DNA from: Proteles cristata cristata
Taxonomy: Eukaryota; Chordata; Mammalia; Carnivora; Hyaenidae
Reading direction: 5' to 3'
Assembly: GCA_017311185.1 (NCBI GenBank)
Contig: JAESUZ010004910.1
Coordinates: 310,001-374,000, forward strand
Length of the DNA: 64,000 nt
A model generated the notes under the pieces. It did no database searches. It was not told where the DNA came from and saw nothing but the letters and a program-made list of their open reading frames with translations. The position numbers and the translations under genes were made by a program. Below are positions 34,285 to 46,960 of the stretch, one piece after another. Numbering within the stretch: the stretch's first letter is position 1; each line of letters opens with the position of its first letter.

Positions 34285-35400
34285 ATTATTCTTAATAGCT
34301 TTATTGGGATACAATTTATACCATAAAGTTCACCTGTTTAAGTGTGTTCAAGCATTCAGTGGAACTTAGAATTTTTATAGAACTGTGCAAACATCACCAT
34401 AATCTAACCTAAAAACATTTTTATCACCCCAAAAGGAAGTCCTCCACCTATTAGCAGTCACTTCTCAATCTAACCCCTCCCTGTCCCACAAATCTTAGTC
34501 AACCATTAATCTACTTTCTGTCTCTAATAGATTTCTTTACTCTGTGTTTTTTATATAGATGTAACCTCATAATATGTGGTCTCTTGTGACTGACTTCTTT
34601 CACTCAGCATAATGTCATTGAAGTTCATGTAAATTGTAGCATGTATCAGTATCTCAGTCCTTTTTTGGCCAAATAGTATTCCATTATATGGGTGTACGTC
34701 TATCCATTCATCAGTTGATGAACATTTAGGCTGTTTCTAGTTTTCAGCTATTATGAATAATACTGCTATGAACATCCATGTACAAGTTTTTCTTTAGACA
34801 TATAGTTTCAATTCTCCAGGTGCAGAATTCCTGAGTCATTTGGTGACTCTATGTTTAACATTGAGGAGCTGCCAAACTGAGGCTATACCATTTTACATTC
34901 CTACCAGCAATAAATGATCATTATAATTTCGCCACAGCCTTAACAGCACTGTTATTGTCTTTCTTATTATAGCTATTCTAGTAAATATGAAGTAGTATCT
35001 CATTGTGGTTTTGATTTGCATTTCCCTAATGGCTAATAATGTTGGGCATCATTTCATGTACTTTTTTGGTAATTTGTATCTTTTTCAAAGAAATATCTAT
35101 GCTTATTCTTTGCCCATTTTAAAATTGGATTGTCATTTTATTATGGAGTTGTAACAGTTCTTTATAGAGTCTGCATTTATTTTTAATATATGATTTGCAA
35201 ATATTTTCTCCCAGTCTGCAGACTGCCTCTGCACCTTCCTGATGGTGTTCTTTGAAGCACAAAAGTTTTTTAATTTTGATGAAGCCCAAGTTAATAGTCT
35301 TTTATTACTTATGCTTTTCCTGTTGCATCAAAGAAATCATCGCCTAACCCAAGATCATGGGGATTTACTTGTGTATGTTCTTCTAAGTTTTATTACCATG
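34285..35400 (-). mobile_element. LINE-1 fragment, reverse orientation, about 1.1 kb
   Basis: 'TTTATTGGGATACAATTTAT', 'GTCATTGAAGTTCATGTAAA', 'CAAATAGTATTCCATTATAT', 'CATTTCCCTAATGGCTAATA' and 'TTTTCTCCCAGTCTGCAGAC' are the reverse of the L1 3' UTR and final ORF2 in correct order. An L1M/L1P-type copy with many small changes. Confidence 0.85.
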
Positions 35401-37689
35401 ATGACTTTTATAGACATGATTGAATGGGAAGTGAGATTTAAAGTGGTATGGCTGGAGAGCTATCAAGAGAAAACATTTCAATTACTTAATTTTACAGATA
35501 GTAATTACTAGGATTATGGGATAGTTCCTAGGCATTAACTCTAACTATAGATACATAGACAAAAATGAGATAGTACTAAGAAAGAACTGCAGAGTCATGG
35601 TAGGCCTAAAGAGACTTCAGGGGTGGGTAGCAAACCTGGATTGGTGAGAAGTCATAGGGGGACTTTGTCCCTCAGCGCAGGGCAACTGTGGGGGACCCTC
35701 GAACACAGCAGCTCTGACAGATGCCAGCCATAGGCAAAAAGTCAAGAACCCCAACTCCTGCTCTCTTAGTCTGGGCACTGGCAAGAGAGACTGGAGTCAT
35801 TTCCAGGCTATACAAGAAGTACAGGCCTGGAACCATGCAGGCTTGATCTGTCATTTGTCACTGTAAGATTGGGAGGTTTATCTTTCTTCAGATGGTAGAA
35901 AGCTATGTCTAAGCACAAGTAACTATCTGCTTTGTCACCATCCCTGGCATTCTACTTATGCTGGCTATATCTCGGGCCCAATGGCTAAATGCCAGAGATC
36001 ATTGATCAACTGTTCTTCATGTCCAGGTTCAAAGAAGGATCAGAAAGATATTATTTCATAATAGAAGGAATGCAGGTAAGGATAAAAGAAGAAGTTGCTG
36101 ATGACCTGTCAAAGTAACTTTATCAGAGAAATAATTTTGAACCCAGTTTTCTCCCCTTTATACTCCCGACACTGTGTGAAGAAGAAATGTCTCCTAATTC
36201 AGTGAATAGATGACCTATGTTAAAAACAGGGCACCTTAGGTGGAAACATTATTCCTTCCCTTCAAGACACAATACAAAATAATCATGCAAAATGTTAACC
36301 ATGAACTATTTTGCACACCGCACAACACACTCAATACATTTAGAATCCTCTAATTTTATTTTTAACAAATGTTTCTATAAAGCAACTATCCTATAGTACT
36401 ACCATGAATCTGGGGCTCAGGAAGGTATTATGATTTAACATTTGCGTCTCTCTGCTTCCCCAAGCTTCATTATCTTTGCTCTGTTGCTATTGCCATGGAA
36501 ATCAGGTCTCTTTTTCCAATGGACACTTTAGAAACACTATACCATGAAGATATTCCACCATTCATGGAAAACAAAGTCAATCACAATACAATGATGAAGT
36601 GTAAAAGGTCATTTGATAGGCTAGTAGAAAACAAAATGTCTTCTAAAGACATCATGGAGAAAATAGCAAAGTGTTCACTGTATCTGACATCTTTCATGTA
36701 ATAAGGTAGAAGTACTTTTAACAAATGATTTTATATGTATTCATAACACATGATCATTCTCTATTCTGTACAGAAACAGAAAACGGTTCTCTGAGTGGAA
36801 CAGTTCGATGGGTCCTCTCTTAAAGCCAGGTAATGGATAACCTGAATTTTTTAGTCTTTTCAACCCTTGAATTCTATGGTGGCATAAAATGGTTGTTTTA
36901 AAGATAGAGAACACAAATCAGGTAATGTTTTGTTTCACAAAAATAATTGATAGTTCTGGGAACACAGATCAATTGTCAAATAACTTGAGTCCAGAATTTC
37001 ATGTATTTTGAGATATTGTTACCTATATGTTTTATTCAAACTGTAAATTTTTCACTAAATGTTTGCTCATAGTTTTCCATTTTGATACCATTTTATCTAC
37101 TTTTTCCTTGAAACAATCTTCAGGATAAGAGGTTTTGAAATACATTCAATTTTGCGAGCATGTTGCAAATGCTCTTAGTAGTGTGACTCAGAATAGTTAC
37201 CTCTTCTTCTCAAAAAGACCTTCAATATGGAAATGAATCATCCCATAATCATGAACTTACTCTGTCAGGCCCATCTATGCAAACATGGTTTATAAGATTT
37301 ATGAAATTTCCTTTAGCTAAAAGGATTGCAAATGCAGATGCTAATCTAAAGGACAAATAAAACTTACTGGAACAACACATTTAAAAACAGGTTTAATCAA
37401 GACAATAGCCCATGATCATGTGGAGACTAACGGGGTAGAAGTGAGGAAAAGGTATTAAATAAGAAATTTGAAGACCTAAATTCCAATCAAGACTAAGCTA
37501 CTATGTTCTTTTACAAACTTAAGCAGATTAAATAATTACTCAGGGTCTAATACTTAGAAATGTGCAAGATATGAGTAATAGGAAAACTGACCAAAAGTGC
37601 CTTAATAAAGAAATAATTCATCGTCTCATGCAAAAGGAACATATTGATACAAAAATACTAATTTGGTACAGCGGTTGGCTCCAGTTATC
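35401..37689. other. Repeat-poor, no gene recognised
   Basis: Nothing I can name over 2.3 kb. Frames at 35672-35854 (-) and 36495-36701 (+, 68 codons, 'MEIRSLFPMDTLETLYHEDI' start) have no known motif. Confidence 0.5.
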
Positions 37690-37960
37690 AAAGATCCAAG
37701 CTCTTTCCATCTTCCTACTCTATTGTCTCTCTATCCTTAGTCTTGCCATCTCTTAGTCTCAAGATGGCTGCAAAGCTCCGGGCATCACATTCCCATTCAA
37801 AAATAAGATTTTTTATCTGTCCATTTTGTCTTTTAAATAACGAATGGAAGTTTTTTCCTGAAATAATTCAGCAGATTATCCCTTATATATTATTGCCTAA
37901 AAGTTGGTCAAGTGGCCAACTTTATATACCAGAGAGTCTGAGAAAGTGAGTATCTGACTT
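37690..37960 (+). mobile_element. Unclassified old repeat, copy A
   Basis: Contains 'GTCTCAAGATGGCTGCAAAG' and 'CTCCGGGCATCACATTCCCA', and then a region ending near 'AAGTGGCCAACTT'. The first part is shared with 46655-46690, so this is an interspersed repeat. It resembles a family common in mammalian introns, but I cannot name it. Confidence 0.5.
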
Positions 37961-38260
37961 ATCTAGCCTCAATGAAGGGAAACAGACATGGGAGCCTCAT
38001 GGCTCTGTCTATAAATATAAGTGTTGGATAAACAGATATCTAGGGTATGACTCTAGACTAATGAGTAACTTTTGAAAATAAAACGTCATAAAAAACAAGG
38101 GACCTGATTTCTACTTTATATATTTTAAGAGACATCAATCTTTATTCAAATCCCTATGACAGTATTCTCTCTCATTTCTAAAACAAAGCAAAACAAACTC
38201 CCTCCGTTCATGATTCCAAAGTTCTAAAGTAAACAGTTTCTCCCCTTCTCTAACTAGAAA

Positions 38261-38280
38261 AAACAAACAAACAAACAAAC
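38261..38280 (+). repeat. (AAAC)5 microsatellite
   Basis: Five perfect AAAC units continuing imperfectly into 'GAAAAATAAAAAC'. Confidence 0.85.
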
Positions 38281-40120
38281 GAAAAATAAAAACAAAACCT
38301 TCTAAGTGGTCCAGACACTGAGTCATTCAATTTAACTGTGATGGGACTACATCTATTTTTGAGGTTTTGTCATCGTGGTTTAAGAACACTAACCATCTGC
38401 AGACACTCTGAATAATTTTCCTAGCACAACTCTGAGTTTATGCTGCTCTAAATTTAAAATGGAAAATTAACGATATAAAAGGCTAAGTAAATAATTCTAT
38501 TATAAAAAGCACAAGTGATCATCTTCTTTAAAAATTCAAAGAATTCAAAATATATTGAATTTGTCCAAACGACATTCCACTTGTTGTGTCTCAAACTCTC
38601 ATGTGTTAATACATGTACCTGTACTTCATTTTTTTCTGAGAGAATTACAAAGCCACCCATTATTATTAAAAGTATTCCATCACCAAATAAATGCGTATTC
38701 TGAAATTAAAACAAGACACTACACGAGGAAACTTTGGAAGCCAGAATGTTGCCAGCTGTGAATGGCAGATGTGATTACAGAGCGACAACAAACAATGCTG
38801 CAATCAGCCGATTGGTTAGCCAGAAACTGTGGACACCCAGAAAAGGTTCTGTCTGAATACATACTCGATGGTGTGTTCCAAACTACCGTGCAAAAACGCT
38901 TGTTTTACCCAGATACTCTATGGGAATATTTAGCTGTTACATTGTAAATGCTGTTATTTTGGTTTCTAAAAATGTCATGACAGGAAATGATTTCAGGGAG
39001 GAGTTGCCAAGATGGCTGCTGGGCAGAAGCAAGGGGTGGGGGGTGGAGGGATGTTAACCCAGAGAACAAGGAGCTGGAAAAGTTGAAAACACCACTTACT
39101 ATTTGCAGTAAAATAGATTCTTAAAATTCAAAAAAGATTGATTTTTCCCCTTCAATTGTCATTGCCAAAAGGATGACTATGATTTGAAGAGTGCTTACTG
39201 CTCATTGTCACAAAGGTTATAATGTTTCTGCTCTTGGACCGTCATAAGGTTAATAAATGACTAAGAGAAGAAAGCCAGTTTATATAGAGGAAAGAGACGA
39301 CTCCTGCCGTTCCCCATTTCCCAGACAGAAGAACAAATGGGCAGTTTACAGCCCTTTAGTAAGAATTTCTGCAGGTTCAGAAATGCCCATTCTCAGACTA
39401 TTTTTAAATTTTTTCCCTGTTTGAGAAGTACAAGGTGAAAATACCTGAGGAAAGGTAAGAACAGAGGTTGTTCAGAAAGTAATTATAGTTAATGCCATAT
39501 TAGGAGTTTGACCTCCTTCAGAGGGCTGCTTAGGTAAATAGTTTAGTCACTAAGGAGCTATAGAAATTCAAAGAAAAAGAAAGGGGAATGTGAAGGGGAA
39601 GGAGGAGGGAGAGGAAATTAATTTTTTTCCCTTGAAGAGATTCATGTTATAGAACAGCTTTCTAAGTATAAAATTCTTAGTTTAGCCAACTTATTTCTCA
39701 TTAATGGTACTTATCAATATGTGCCTATCTTTATGTAATAATTTGTTTTATTTTACTACTGTTTCTGGTAGGTCTATTAAATACCCAGATATTACAACAG
39801 ACCCCTAGGAAAATCACCTTAGAAATAGAGAAAAAATAATGGAAAGCCATAACTCATCAGTAAACCTTTTCAAAAAAGTGCCAAACATATCTAATTTTAC
39901 TTTCACTGTTTTTAAACATTTTTAAGCTCAATAGCCTCCCACCTTCAAGAGCAACATAAAGGAACTTTTTCCATCCTTTATTTTTAGACTCCCACTTAAC
40001 CCTTTGTTATCTAGTGTGTTCCCCACGTGTTTTAAAGTGTAAGTTTCATACAATTTTGTTACTCAAACTGTTATTCCTATATTGCCCCCATATCACACAC
40101 TGCTTTACACATAAGTGTTA

Positions 40121-40159
<39 letters not shown>
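40121..40159 (+). repeat. (GT)n microsatellite, about 19 units
   Basis: GTGTAT followed by 16-17 uninterrupted GT units. The longest dinucleotide repeat here outside SINE CT blocks, and a likely polymorphic marker. Confidence 0.95.
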
Positions 40160-40161
<2 letters not shown>

Positions 40162-40374
40162 ATTGGAAGCTTCCATAAATCTTTTTTTTTTTTTTAGCCA
40201 AACAAATAGATAGTGAGTAAGGAAGGGAAGAGGGAAGGAGAGAAGGAAGAAGAAAGAAGTGAAGCTAAGTCCATAATCATTTATTAAACACCATTGTTGG
40301 CAAATATCAGAAAGGTGAATCAACTGCCTCTTATATTCATGTTCATAAATGGAGTGATTTAAATTTTTTTCCTG

Positions 40375-43290
40375 TATATGATTTTAACACAAATGAAAGA
40401 GGAGAAATAACAACCAACAACACAGGAATACAATTATAGGAGAATATTATGAAAACCTATATGCCAATAAGTTGGACAACATGAAAGAAATGGATAAATT
40501 CCTAGAAACATATAAACCACAAAAATGAAACAAAAGGACATAGAAAACTTGAACAGACCAATAACCAGCAAAGAAACTGAATCAGTAACAGAAAATCTAC
40601 CAATAAACAAATGTTCAGGGCCAGATGGCTTCACAGGCAAATTCTACCAAACATTTAAAGAAGAGTTAATACCTATTCTTCTCAAACTATTAAAAAAAAG
40701 TGGAAATGGTGGAAACTTCCAAATTCATTCTATGAAGCCAGTATTACCCTGATACTGATACAGATAAAGATACCACGAAAAAAGAGAACTACAGGCCAAT
40801 AGCCCTGATGAACATGGATGCAAAAATTCTTAGTAAAATACTAGCAAATCAAATACAAAATACAAATCAAATACAAAAGGGCCACTCACCATGATTAAGT
40901 GGGAGTTATTCCTGGGCTACAAGGGTAGTTCAATATTTGCAAAATAATCAACATGATACACCACATTAATAAAGGAAGGATAAGATCTTTCAACAGATAG
41001 ATAAAAAGCATTTGACAAAGTATGACAGCTATTCATAACAAAAACCCTCAACGAAAACAAGGTTAGAGGGAACATGCCTCAACATAATAAAGGTTATATA
41101 TGAGAAACCCACAGCTAATATCATCCTAGTGGGGAAAAACTCAGAGCTTTTCTTCTAAAGTCTAGAATAAAATAGGGATGTCCACTCTCAAGACTATTAT
41201 CTAACATAGTACTAGATGTCCTATAGCAACTGTAATCAGACAACAAAATAGAAATAAAAGGCATCCAAACTGGCAGGGAAGAAGTCAAATTGTCACTACT
41301 TGCAGATGACATGACACTCTATGTAGAAAACCTGAAGAATGTCACAAAAAAAAAATTGCTAGAACTGATACACAAATCCAGTAAAGTCATAGGATACGAA
41401 ATCAACATACAGAAATCTATCACATTTTTATGCACCAATAATGCGCCAGAAGCAAAAAGAGAAATCAAGGAATCGATCTTCTTCACAATTGCACCAAAAC
41501 CGTAAGATACATAGGAATAAACCTAAGCAAAAAGGTAGAAGACCTGTACTCTGAAAACTATAAAACACTGATGACAGAAATTGAAATGACACAAGGAAAT
41601 AGAAAAACATTCTATGTTCATGAATTGGAAGAACAAATATTTTAAAACGTCTATACTACCGAAGCAATCTACACATTTAATGCAATCCCTATCAAAATAC
41701 CACCAGCACTTTCCACTGAGCTAGAACAAACAATCCTAAAATTTGTGTGGAACCACAAATGACCCCAATAGCCAAAGCAATCTTAAAAAAAAAAAAAAGC
41801 AAAGCTGGAGGCATCACAATTCCAGTCTTCAATACTTCAATATAACAGACTTCGAGACTTCAATATTACAAAGCTGTAGTGATCAAGAGGGTATGGTACT
41901 GGCACAAATATAGACACACAGATCAATGGAACAGAATAGAAAACCTACAAATGAACTCACAATTATATGGTCAATTAATCTTCAACAAAGCAGGAAAGAA
42001 TATCCAATGGGAAAATGGCAAGTGGGAATGCTGTTGGGAAAACTGGACGGCAACACACAAAAGAATGAAACTGGAACATTTTCTTACACCACACACAAAT
42101 AAATCCAAATAGATGAAACACCCAAATGTGAGACAGAAAACCATTAAAATCCTAGAGGAAAACATAGGCAGTAACCTCTTTGACAATGGCTGTATCAACT
42201 TCTTACTGGATATGTCTCCTGAGGCAAAGGAAACAAAAGCAAAAGTAAACTATGGGAACTATATCAAAATAGAAAGCTTCTGCATAGCCAAGGGAAACAA
42301 TCAAAAAAACTAAATGGCGACACAATGAAGGATATTTGCAAATGAAGTATCTGATCAAGAGTTAGTATCCAAAATATATAAAGAACTTCTCAAACCCAAC
42401 ATCCAAAAACCAAATTACCCATGAAGAAATGGGCAGAACACATGAAAAGAATTTTTTCCAAAGAAGACATACAGATGGTCAAGAGACACATGAAATGATG
42501 CTCAATATCACTCATCATCAGGGAAATGCGAATCAAAATCACACTGAGACACCACCCCACATCAGTCATAATGACTAAAATTAACAACACAGGAAACAAC
42601 AGGTTTTGGTGAGTATGGAGAGAAAGAGGAACCCTCTTACACTTTTGGTAGGGATGTAAATTGGTGCAGCCACTCTGGAAAACAGTATGGAGGTTCCTCA
42701 AAAAGTTAAAAATATAACTATCCTATGATCCAGCAAGTGACCTACTAGTCATTTACCCAAAGAATACAAAAATACTATTTTGAAGGGATACATACACTCT
42801 GATGTTTATTGCAGCATTATCAACAAAATATGAAAAGAGCCAAAATGTCCATCAACTGATGAATGAATAAAGAAGATGTGATATACATATACAATGAAAT
42901 ATAATTCATACATCAAAAAAAAATGAAATCTTGCCATTTGTAACAATGTGGATGGAGACAGGGAATACTATCCTAAGTGAAATAAGTCATTCAGAGGAAG
43001 ACAAATAACATGATTTCACTCATAAGTGAAATTTAAGAAGCAAAACAAGGAAACATAGTGGGGAACAAAGAAAGGAAAACCAAGAAACAGACTTTTAACT
43101 GCAAAGAACAAACAGGGTTACTAGAGGGGAGGGAGTGGGGGGATGGGTGAAATAGGCGATAGGAATTAAGAAGTGCACTTGTGATGAGTACCAGATGTAT
43201 GTAAGCAATCACTCTTTTGTACACCTGAAACTAATATTACACTATATGTTAACTAACTGAAATTTAAATAACTTGAAAGAAGAAAAAAAG
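40375..43290 (+). mobile_element. Carnivore-type LINE-1, 3' half of ORF2 plus 3' UTR (about 2.9 kb)
   Basis: The best L1 copy of the window. It starts within ORF2 ('GAGAATATTATGAAAACCTA', 'GGGCCAGATGGCTTCACAGG'). The reverse-transcriptase core is visible: the frame at 41290-41505 reads 'LADDMTLYVEN', the L1 form of the YxDD catalytic loop. Then 'TCTATACTACCGAAGCAATC', 'ATGGTACTGGCACAAATATA', 'CACTCTGGAAAACAGTATGG' and the 3' end 'CACTATATGTTAACTAACTG'. ORF2 is broken into pieces of about 60-77 codons, so it is inactive. It is 5'-truncated. No target duplication was found. Confidence 0.9.
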
Positions 43291-43573
43291 TCTGGCTTAG
43301 GAAAAATAAGGCACTCAGTTACTAAACTTGGAGGTCACTTCACACTTTAATACGTGTGCTTATCTAATTATTTATTCATTTATTCATATATACAGATTGA
43401 TTTTATAAAAATATTTCTAAATTCAATAATCTCAAATATCAGGACATTAAACCAAATTATCCCCCATTATTATTCTGATATGCAATAGTTTTTAAATTTG
43501 CTTTTCTTTCTCCTTTGTATTTCAAAAGCATTACTTCTGGATAAGCAGCTACATAGACAATTGGGTTAAAATT
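43291..43573. other. No gene or named repeat
   Basis: Short AT-rich unique stretch between the L1 end and a SINE target site. Confidence 0.5.
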
Positions 43574-43590
43574 AAAAGAGTACAAAAAGG

Positions 43591-43805
43591 TAGGTGTACC
43601 TGGGTGGCTCAGTCAGTTAAGTGTCCAACTTCGGCTCAGATCATGATCTCACGGTTCGTGGGTTCGAGCCTCACATGGAGCTCTGTGATGATAGCATGGA
43701 GTCTGGAGCCTGCTTCAGATTCTGCATCTCCCTCTATCTGCCTCTCCTTCGCTCGCATGCACTCTCTCTCTTTCTCTTCCTCAAAAATAAGATAACATTT
43801 TTTAA
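43591..43805 (+). mobile_element. CAN SINE with 17-bp target duplication
   Basis: Forward copy with 'CGGTTCGTGGGTTCGAGCC' and tail 'CTCAAAAATAAGATAACATT'. The flanks are 'AAAAGAGTACAAAAAGG' (43574-43590) and 'AAAAGACTACAAAAAGG' (43806-43822), one mismatch. Confidence 0.95.
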
Positions 43806-43822
43806 AAAAGACTACAAAAAGG

Positions 43823-45123
43823 TCAACTAATGTGTTAAAAGAGAATTTTCTTTTAAATAACTATTTTAAAAATTAGATGGTTAATGGTATTGATTACTTT
43901 AATGTGTGAAAGAAAAAACACACTTTACATTTTGTTTTACAGTGGATGAGAGAATATAACTCAAATAGATCTGGAACTTGATTTTTCATTTATCCACTGA
44001 GTTAGTATTGATTTCTTTACTCTTTTAGTCATTCATCTAGTGTTGGTCTATTTTTCAGATCTGAGGCATTCCCTGTTTGTCAAACAGCAATTTAGATAAA
44101 TGTCAAGTCCGCATACCTACAGAGAAGAAAAGTGTTTCTAACAGCCATCCCCTTATCAATGAGGACAGAGTTTGTTGTCATTTAAATGCTAGATAGCACT
44201 GATACAACTGCCTCAGAAGTCTTGAAAAATAAATTTGTTTCCTGAGGCATCTAAAACACAAACATTAGAGGTCAGAAACAGAATAATAAGGACTATCAAC
44301 ATACATGGCTGCTTAGCTACTATTGTTCAGAAATCAAGTATAACTCGAGGTGTGGTAGCTTAATACAAAGCTAATTGGATGGAGGAAGTAGAAGAAAGGA
44401 AATGTGTACCATGAGGTGGACAGGTAATAGACAAAATATTACAGAGCTGAGGTTATGTTGCACTGAATGGACCTGAATTTAATCTAGATGTATTCTTGGC
44501 TAATTTTACTATAATGGGGAGATAATTAACACTATAACACTGTAATTTACTGTTATTTATTAATTTATTATTAAATTCAGCAGTTCCAACAAGAAAATCC
44601 TTTGTACAATTTGGGCCACCAACTAAAAACACACCATTATCCTCCAGGAATTTCTCTTCTTAGAAAAGAAAGCATATTAAAAATAACAAAAACAACTGTA
44701 GAGTAGTATTTTAATTAAGTGATTTGTAAAGCAGGTACTAATGACTGAAAGGAAGGTAACATCATAACATGAAGGCACTCTGGTGAGTATATTATGGTAG
44801 ATACTTGCTGGTTTGGTGCCAGCTGGCAAAGTTCCTTTGGGAAAATAGGTTGTCTCAGTCCATGTGGATGGGCGGGCCTTCACCTAATACACCTAATACT
44901 TACTATAGGGGTCAGGACGCATGACTCAGATCTGCAAGGCATAACACCTAATTTCCAATACAAATCAACTGATTCAGGGCTGGGCCTGTGAGCCTATTTG
45001 GCCACTTCAGACTCAATTTGGCTACTTGTTCGAAAGCCATAATAACGAATGCTCTCTTCTTCAATCTACATGAAGCCTGAGGAAATCTCTGGCAACTATC
45101 TTGTCATTATGTGTCATCTGAGA
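43823..45123. other. No gene or securely named repeat
   Basis: Mostly unique. The part 44790-45060 is more GC-rich and faintly LTR-like ('GGGCTGGGCCTGTGAGCC') but not assignable. Confidence 0.45.
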
Positions 45124-45619
45124 AGGTGAATTAAAATCCTGTTGCTGCCATAACAAATCACCACAAATTTGGTGGCTTAAAATAACACAAATTTACTTTC
45201 TCCTAGTTCTAGAGACTAGAATTCCAAAGAATTTGATTGATTCAGAATCAAAGTGTTTGCAGACCCATGCCCCCTTTGAAGACTATGTAAACAAATTCTT
45301 CCATGTCTCTTTCTAGCTTTTGGTGGTTGCCAAAAATCCTTGGTGTACCTTGGCATGTGGATGGATTACTACAATCTCTGCCTCTGTCTTCACATGGAAT
45401 TGTCCTTGTCTCTCCTGTGTCTCTGTGTCCTGTGTTCAAATCTATGTTTCCTTATAAGGACTTCAGTCATTGCATTTAGAGCCCAACCCAATCAATATGG
45501 TCTCATCTTAACTTGGTTGCATCTGCAACGATCCTATTTCCAAATAAGGTTACGTTCACAGGTATCAGAGGTTAGGATTTTAACATGGTTTCTTTGGGAC
45601 ACACTCAAATCCAACAGGC
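45124..45619 (-). mobile_element. MLT1-like solo LTR (ERVL-MaLR), reverse
   Basis: Forward reading gives 'GCTGCCATAACAAATCACCA', 'TTGGTGGCTTAAAATAACAC', 'TCTGCCTCTGTCTTCACATG', 'CTTATAAGGACTTCAGTCAT' and 'CCTATTTCCAAATAAGGTTA', the reverse complement of an MLT1A-type LTR in order over almost its full length. No internal retroviral region adjoins. Frames at 45248-45642 are chance frames on the LTR. Confidence 0.85.
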
Positions 45620-45755
45620 TAGAGACAACATGGTGCCCTTGATGTCATCCATAATGACCCAATACTGCTTAATTTAGCATTGAAAACATGTTATGAATGA
45701 AATTAATTATGATATCCTTTAGTGAAGCATGCAACCAATGAAACAATGCCACTGA

Positions 45756-45975
45756 AGGGTGCTTGGGTGGCTCAGTTGGTTGGGTTTCCGACTTCCACTC
45801 AGGTCATGATCCTGCAGTCCATGAAGTCAAGCCCCGGGTTGGGCTCTGTGCTGACATCCCAGAGCCTGGAACCTGCTTTGGATTCTGTGTCTCCCTCTCT
45901 CTCTGCCCCTCACCTGCTCTCACTCTGTCTCCCTCAGTCTCTCAAAAATAAACATTAAAATTTTTTTTTACTTAT
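45756..45975 (+). mobile_element. CAN SINE with imperfect 15-bp target duplication
   Basis: Forward copy 'GGGTGCTTGGGTGGCTCAGT' with 'CTCTCAAAAATAAACATTAA' tail. The flanks are 'AAACAATGCCACTGA' (45741-45755) and 'AAACAATAGCACTGA' (45976-45990), two mismatches. Forward frames over it are only the SINE. Confidence 0.93.
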
Positions 45976-46324
45976 AAACAATAGCACTGAGAAGTGATAC
46001 AGCTCTTCTTTCAATGATAAATCATACTGAATAAGGGCATCAGGCAAAGTGTGTTGGCTTTCTCTGCTGCAGAATAACTGAAATTGTGTTACTTTTATTT
46101 CAAATAACTTATTAAACTCAAGAAAGGATCTCAGGAAAAAAAAAGAATGTCAGATGATCTCATTAAGTAACCAACTAAGCTCTAAACTATGTAGAAACAA
46201 AATGAATCAAATAAGCTGAATCATTTCAGATGGTCACTTACTAATCGCAAATATTTTCAATGGCTTAGTTATATCTAAGTGAGATCTTAATCACTAAGAA
46301 GTATCTTATGAAACTAAACATTGG

Positions 46325-46475
46325 ATATAGTTCGAAGACCTAGGTTTTCATCCAGATTCTGCCACTAACCAGGTCTACTACTTTAGAAAAGACCTCTAAC
46401 TGCTCTGGGTTTCTTTTTTTCTGTAAATGAAGGGTTGATAATCAAGACAGTCTCGGAGGTCCCCTTTTCTCCTCA
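46325..46475 (+). mobile_element. MIR SINE
   Basis: 'CGAAGACCTAGGTTTTCATC', 'CAGATTCTGCCACTAACCAG' and 'TGTAAATGAAGGGTTGATAA' match the MIR core in order. Confidence 0.7.
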
Positions 46476-46629
46476 AAAAATATTTGCATGAAAAAATTCT
46501 ATTTTCTACCATAATCATTTTAACATTTACATACCCTGTTCTGCACAGATCAATAAAAGCAATTAATAATAGGTAAGTCCTAATGTGTCTGAGGCTGTCT
46601 TTTAACATGTGAGAATAAAAAGCATGAGG

Positions 46630-46960
46630 AAATTCTGTGGTCATAAGATTGCTGCCACTCACAAGATGGCTGCCACAGCTCCAAGCATTACATCTTCAGA
46701 AAGCAAAGGCCAAAGCAGTTAAGGATAGTTAGGGTAGTATCTACGTATTAAGGAGCCAAGCCCTTAATTTTTATTTATTTATTTTTATTCTTTTTTTTAA
46801 ATTAAATTTTAAATTTAAATTTTTATTTATTTTTATTATGGGACTTCTCCTCACGTCCCATTAGCCAGAAATGAGTCACAGGCACATGTCATAGCAACAA
46901 AGGAAAAAGAGAGAACTAGTAGTTAGTATTTTCAGTCTCTGTATGAGACAGGCTCTAAAA
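46630..46960 (+). mobile_element. Unclassified old repeat, copy B
   Basis: 'CTCACAAGATGGCTGCCACA' and 'GCTCCAAGCATTACATCTTC' parallel copy A at 37.7 kb. The end has 'CGTCCCATTAGCCAGAAATG' and 'AGTCACAGGCACATGTC'. An AT-only segment of about 75 bp (46765-46839) interrupts it. Confidence 0.5.
46765..46839. repeat. AT-only low-complexity segment
   Basis: About 75 bases almost entirely A/T with TTTA units and a self-complementary 'AAATTTAAATTT' core. It may be what is left of a retroposon tail. Confidence 0.8.

Larger units (their letters stand above)
37961..40374. other. Mostly unique; simple repeats, one short unidentified frame
   Basis: Contains (AAAC)5 at 38261-38280, a purine-rich patch at 39563-39618, a GT repeat and T14 near 40.1 kb, and purine-rich 40205-40262. 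A 61-codon frame (38762-38947 +) directly after a stop reads 'MADVITERQQTMLQSADWLA' and 'KRLFYPDTLWEYLAVTL', without a family match. Confidence 0.45.

Noticed and set aside
41290..41505. Reverse-transcriptase gene with an 'ADDM' motif as a stand-alone element
   Set aside because: It is one open piece of a broken L1 ORF2 (40375-43290), with stops and frame changes on both sides.
45124..45619. Promoter or gene fragment near 45.3 kb
   Set aside because: The whole interval follows an MLT1-type LTR in reverse. No retroviral genes adjoin it.
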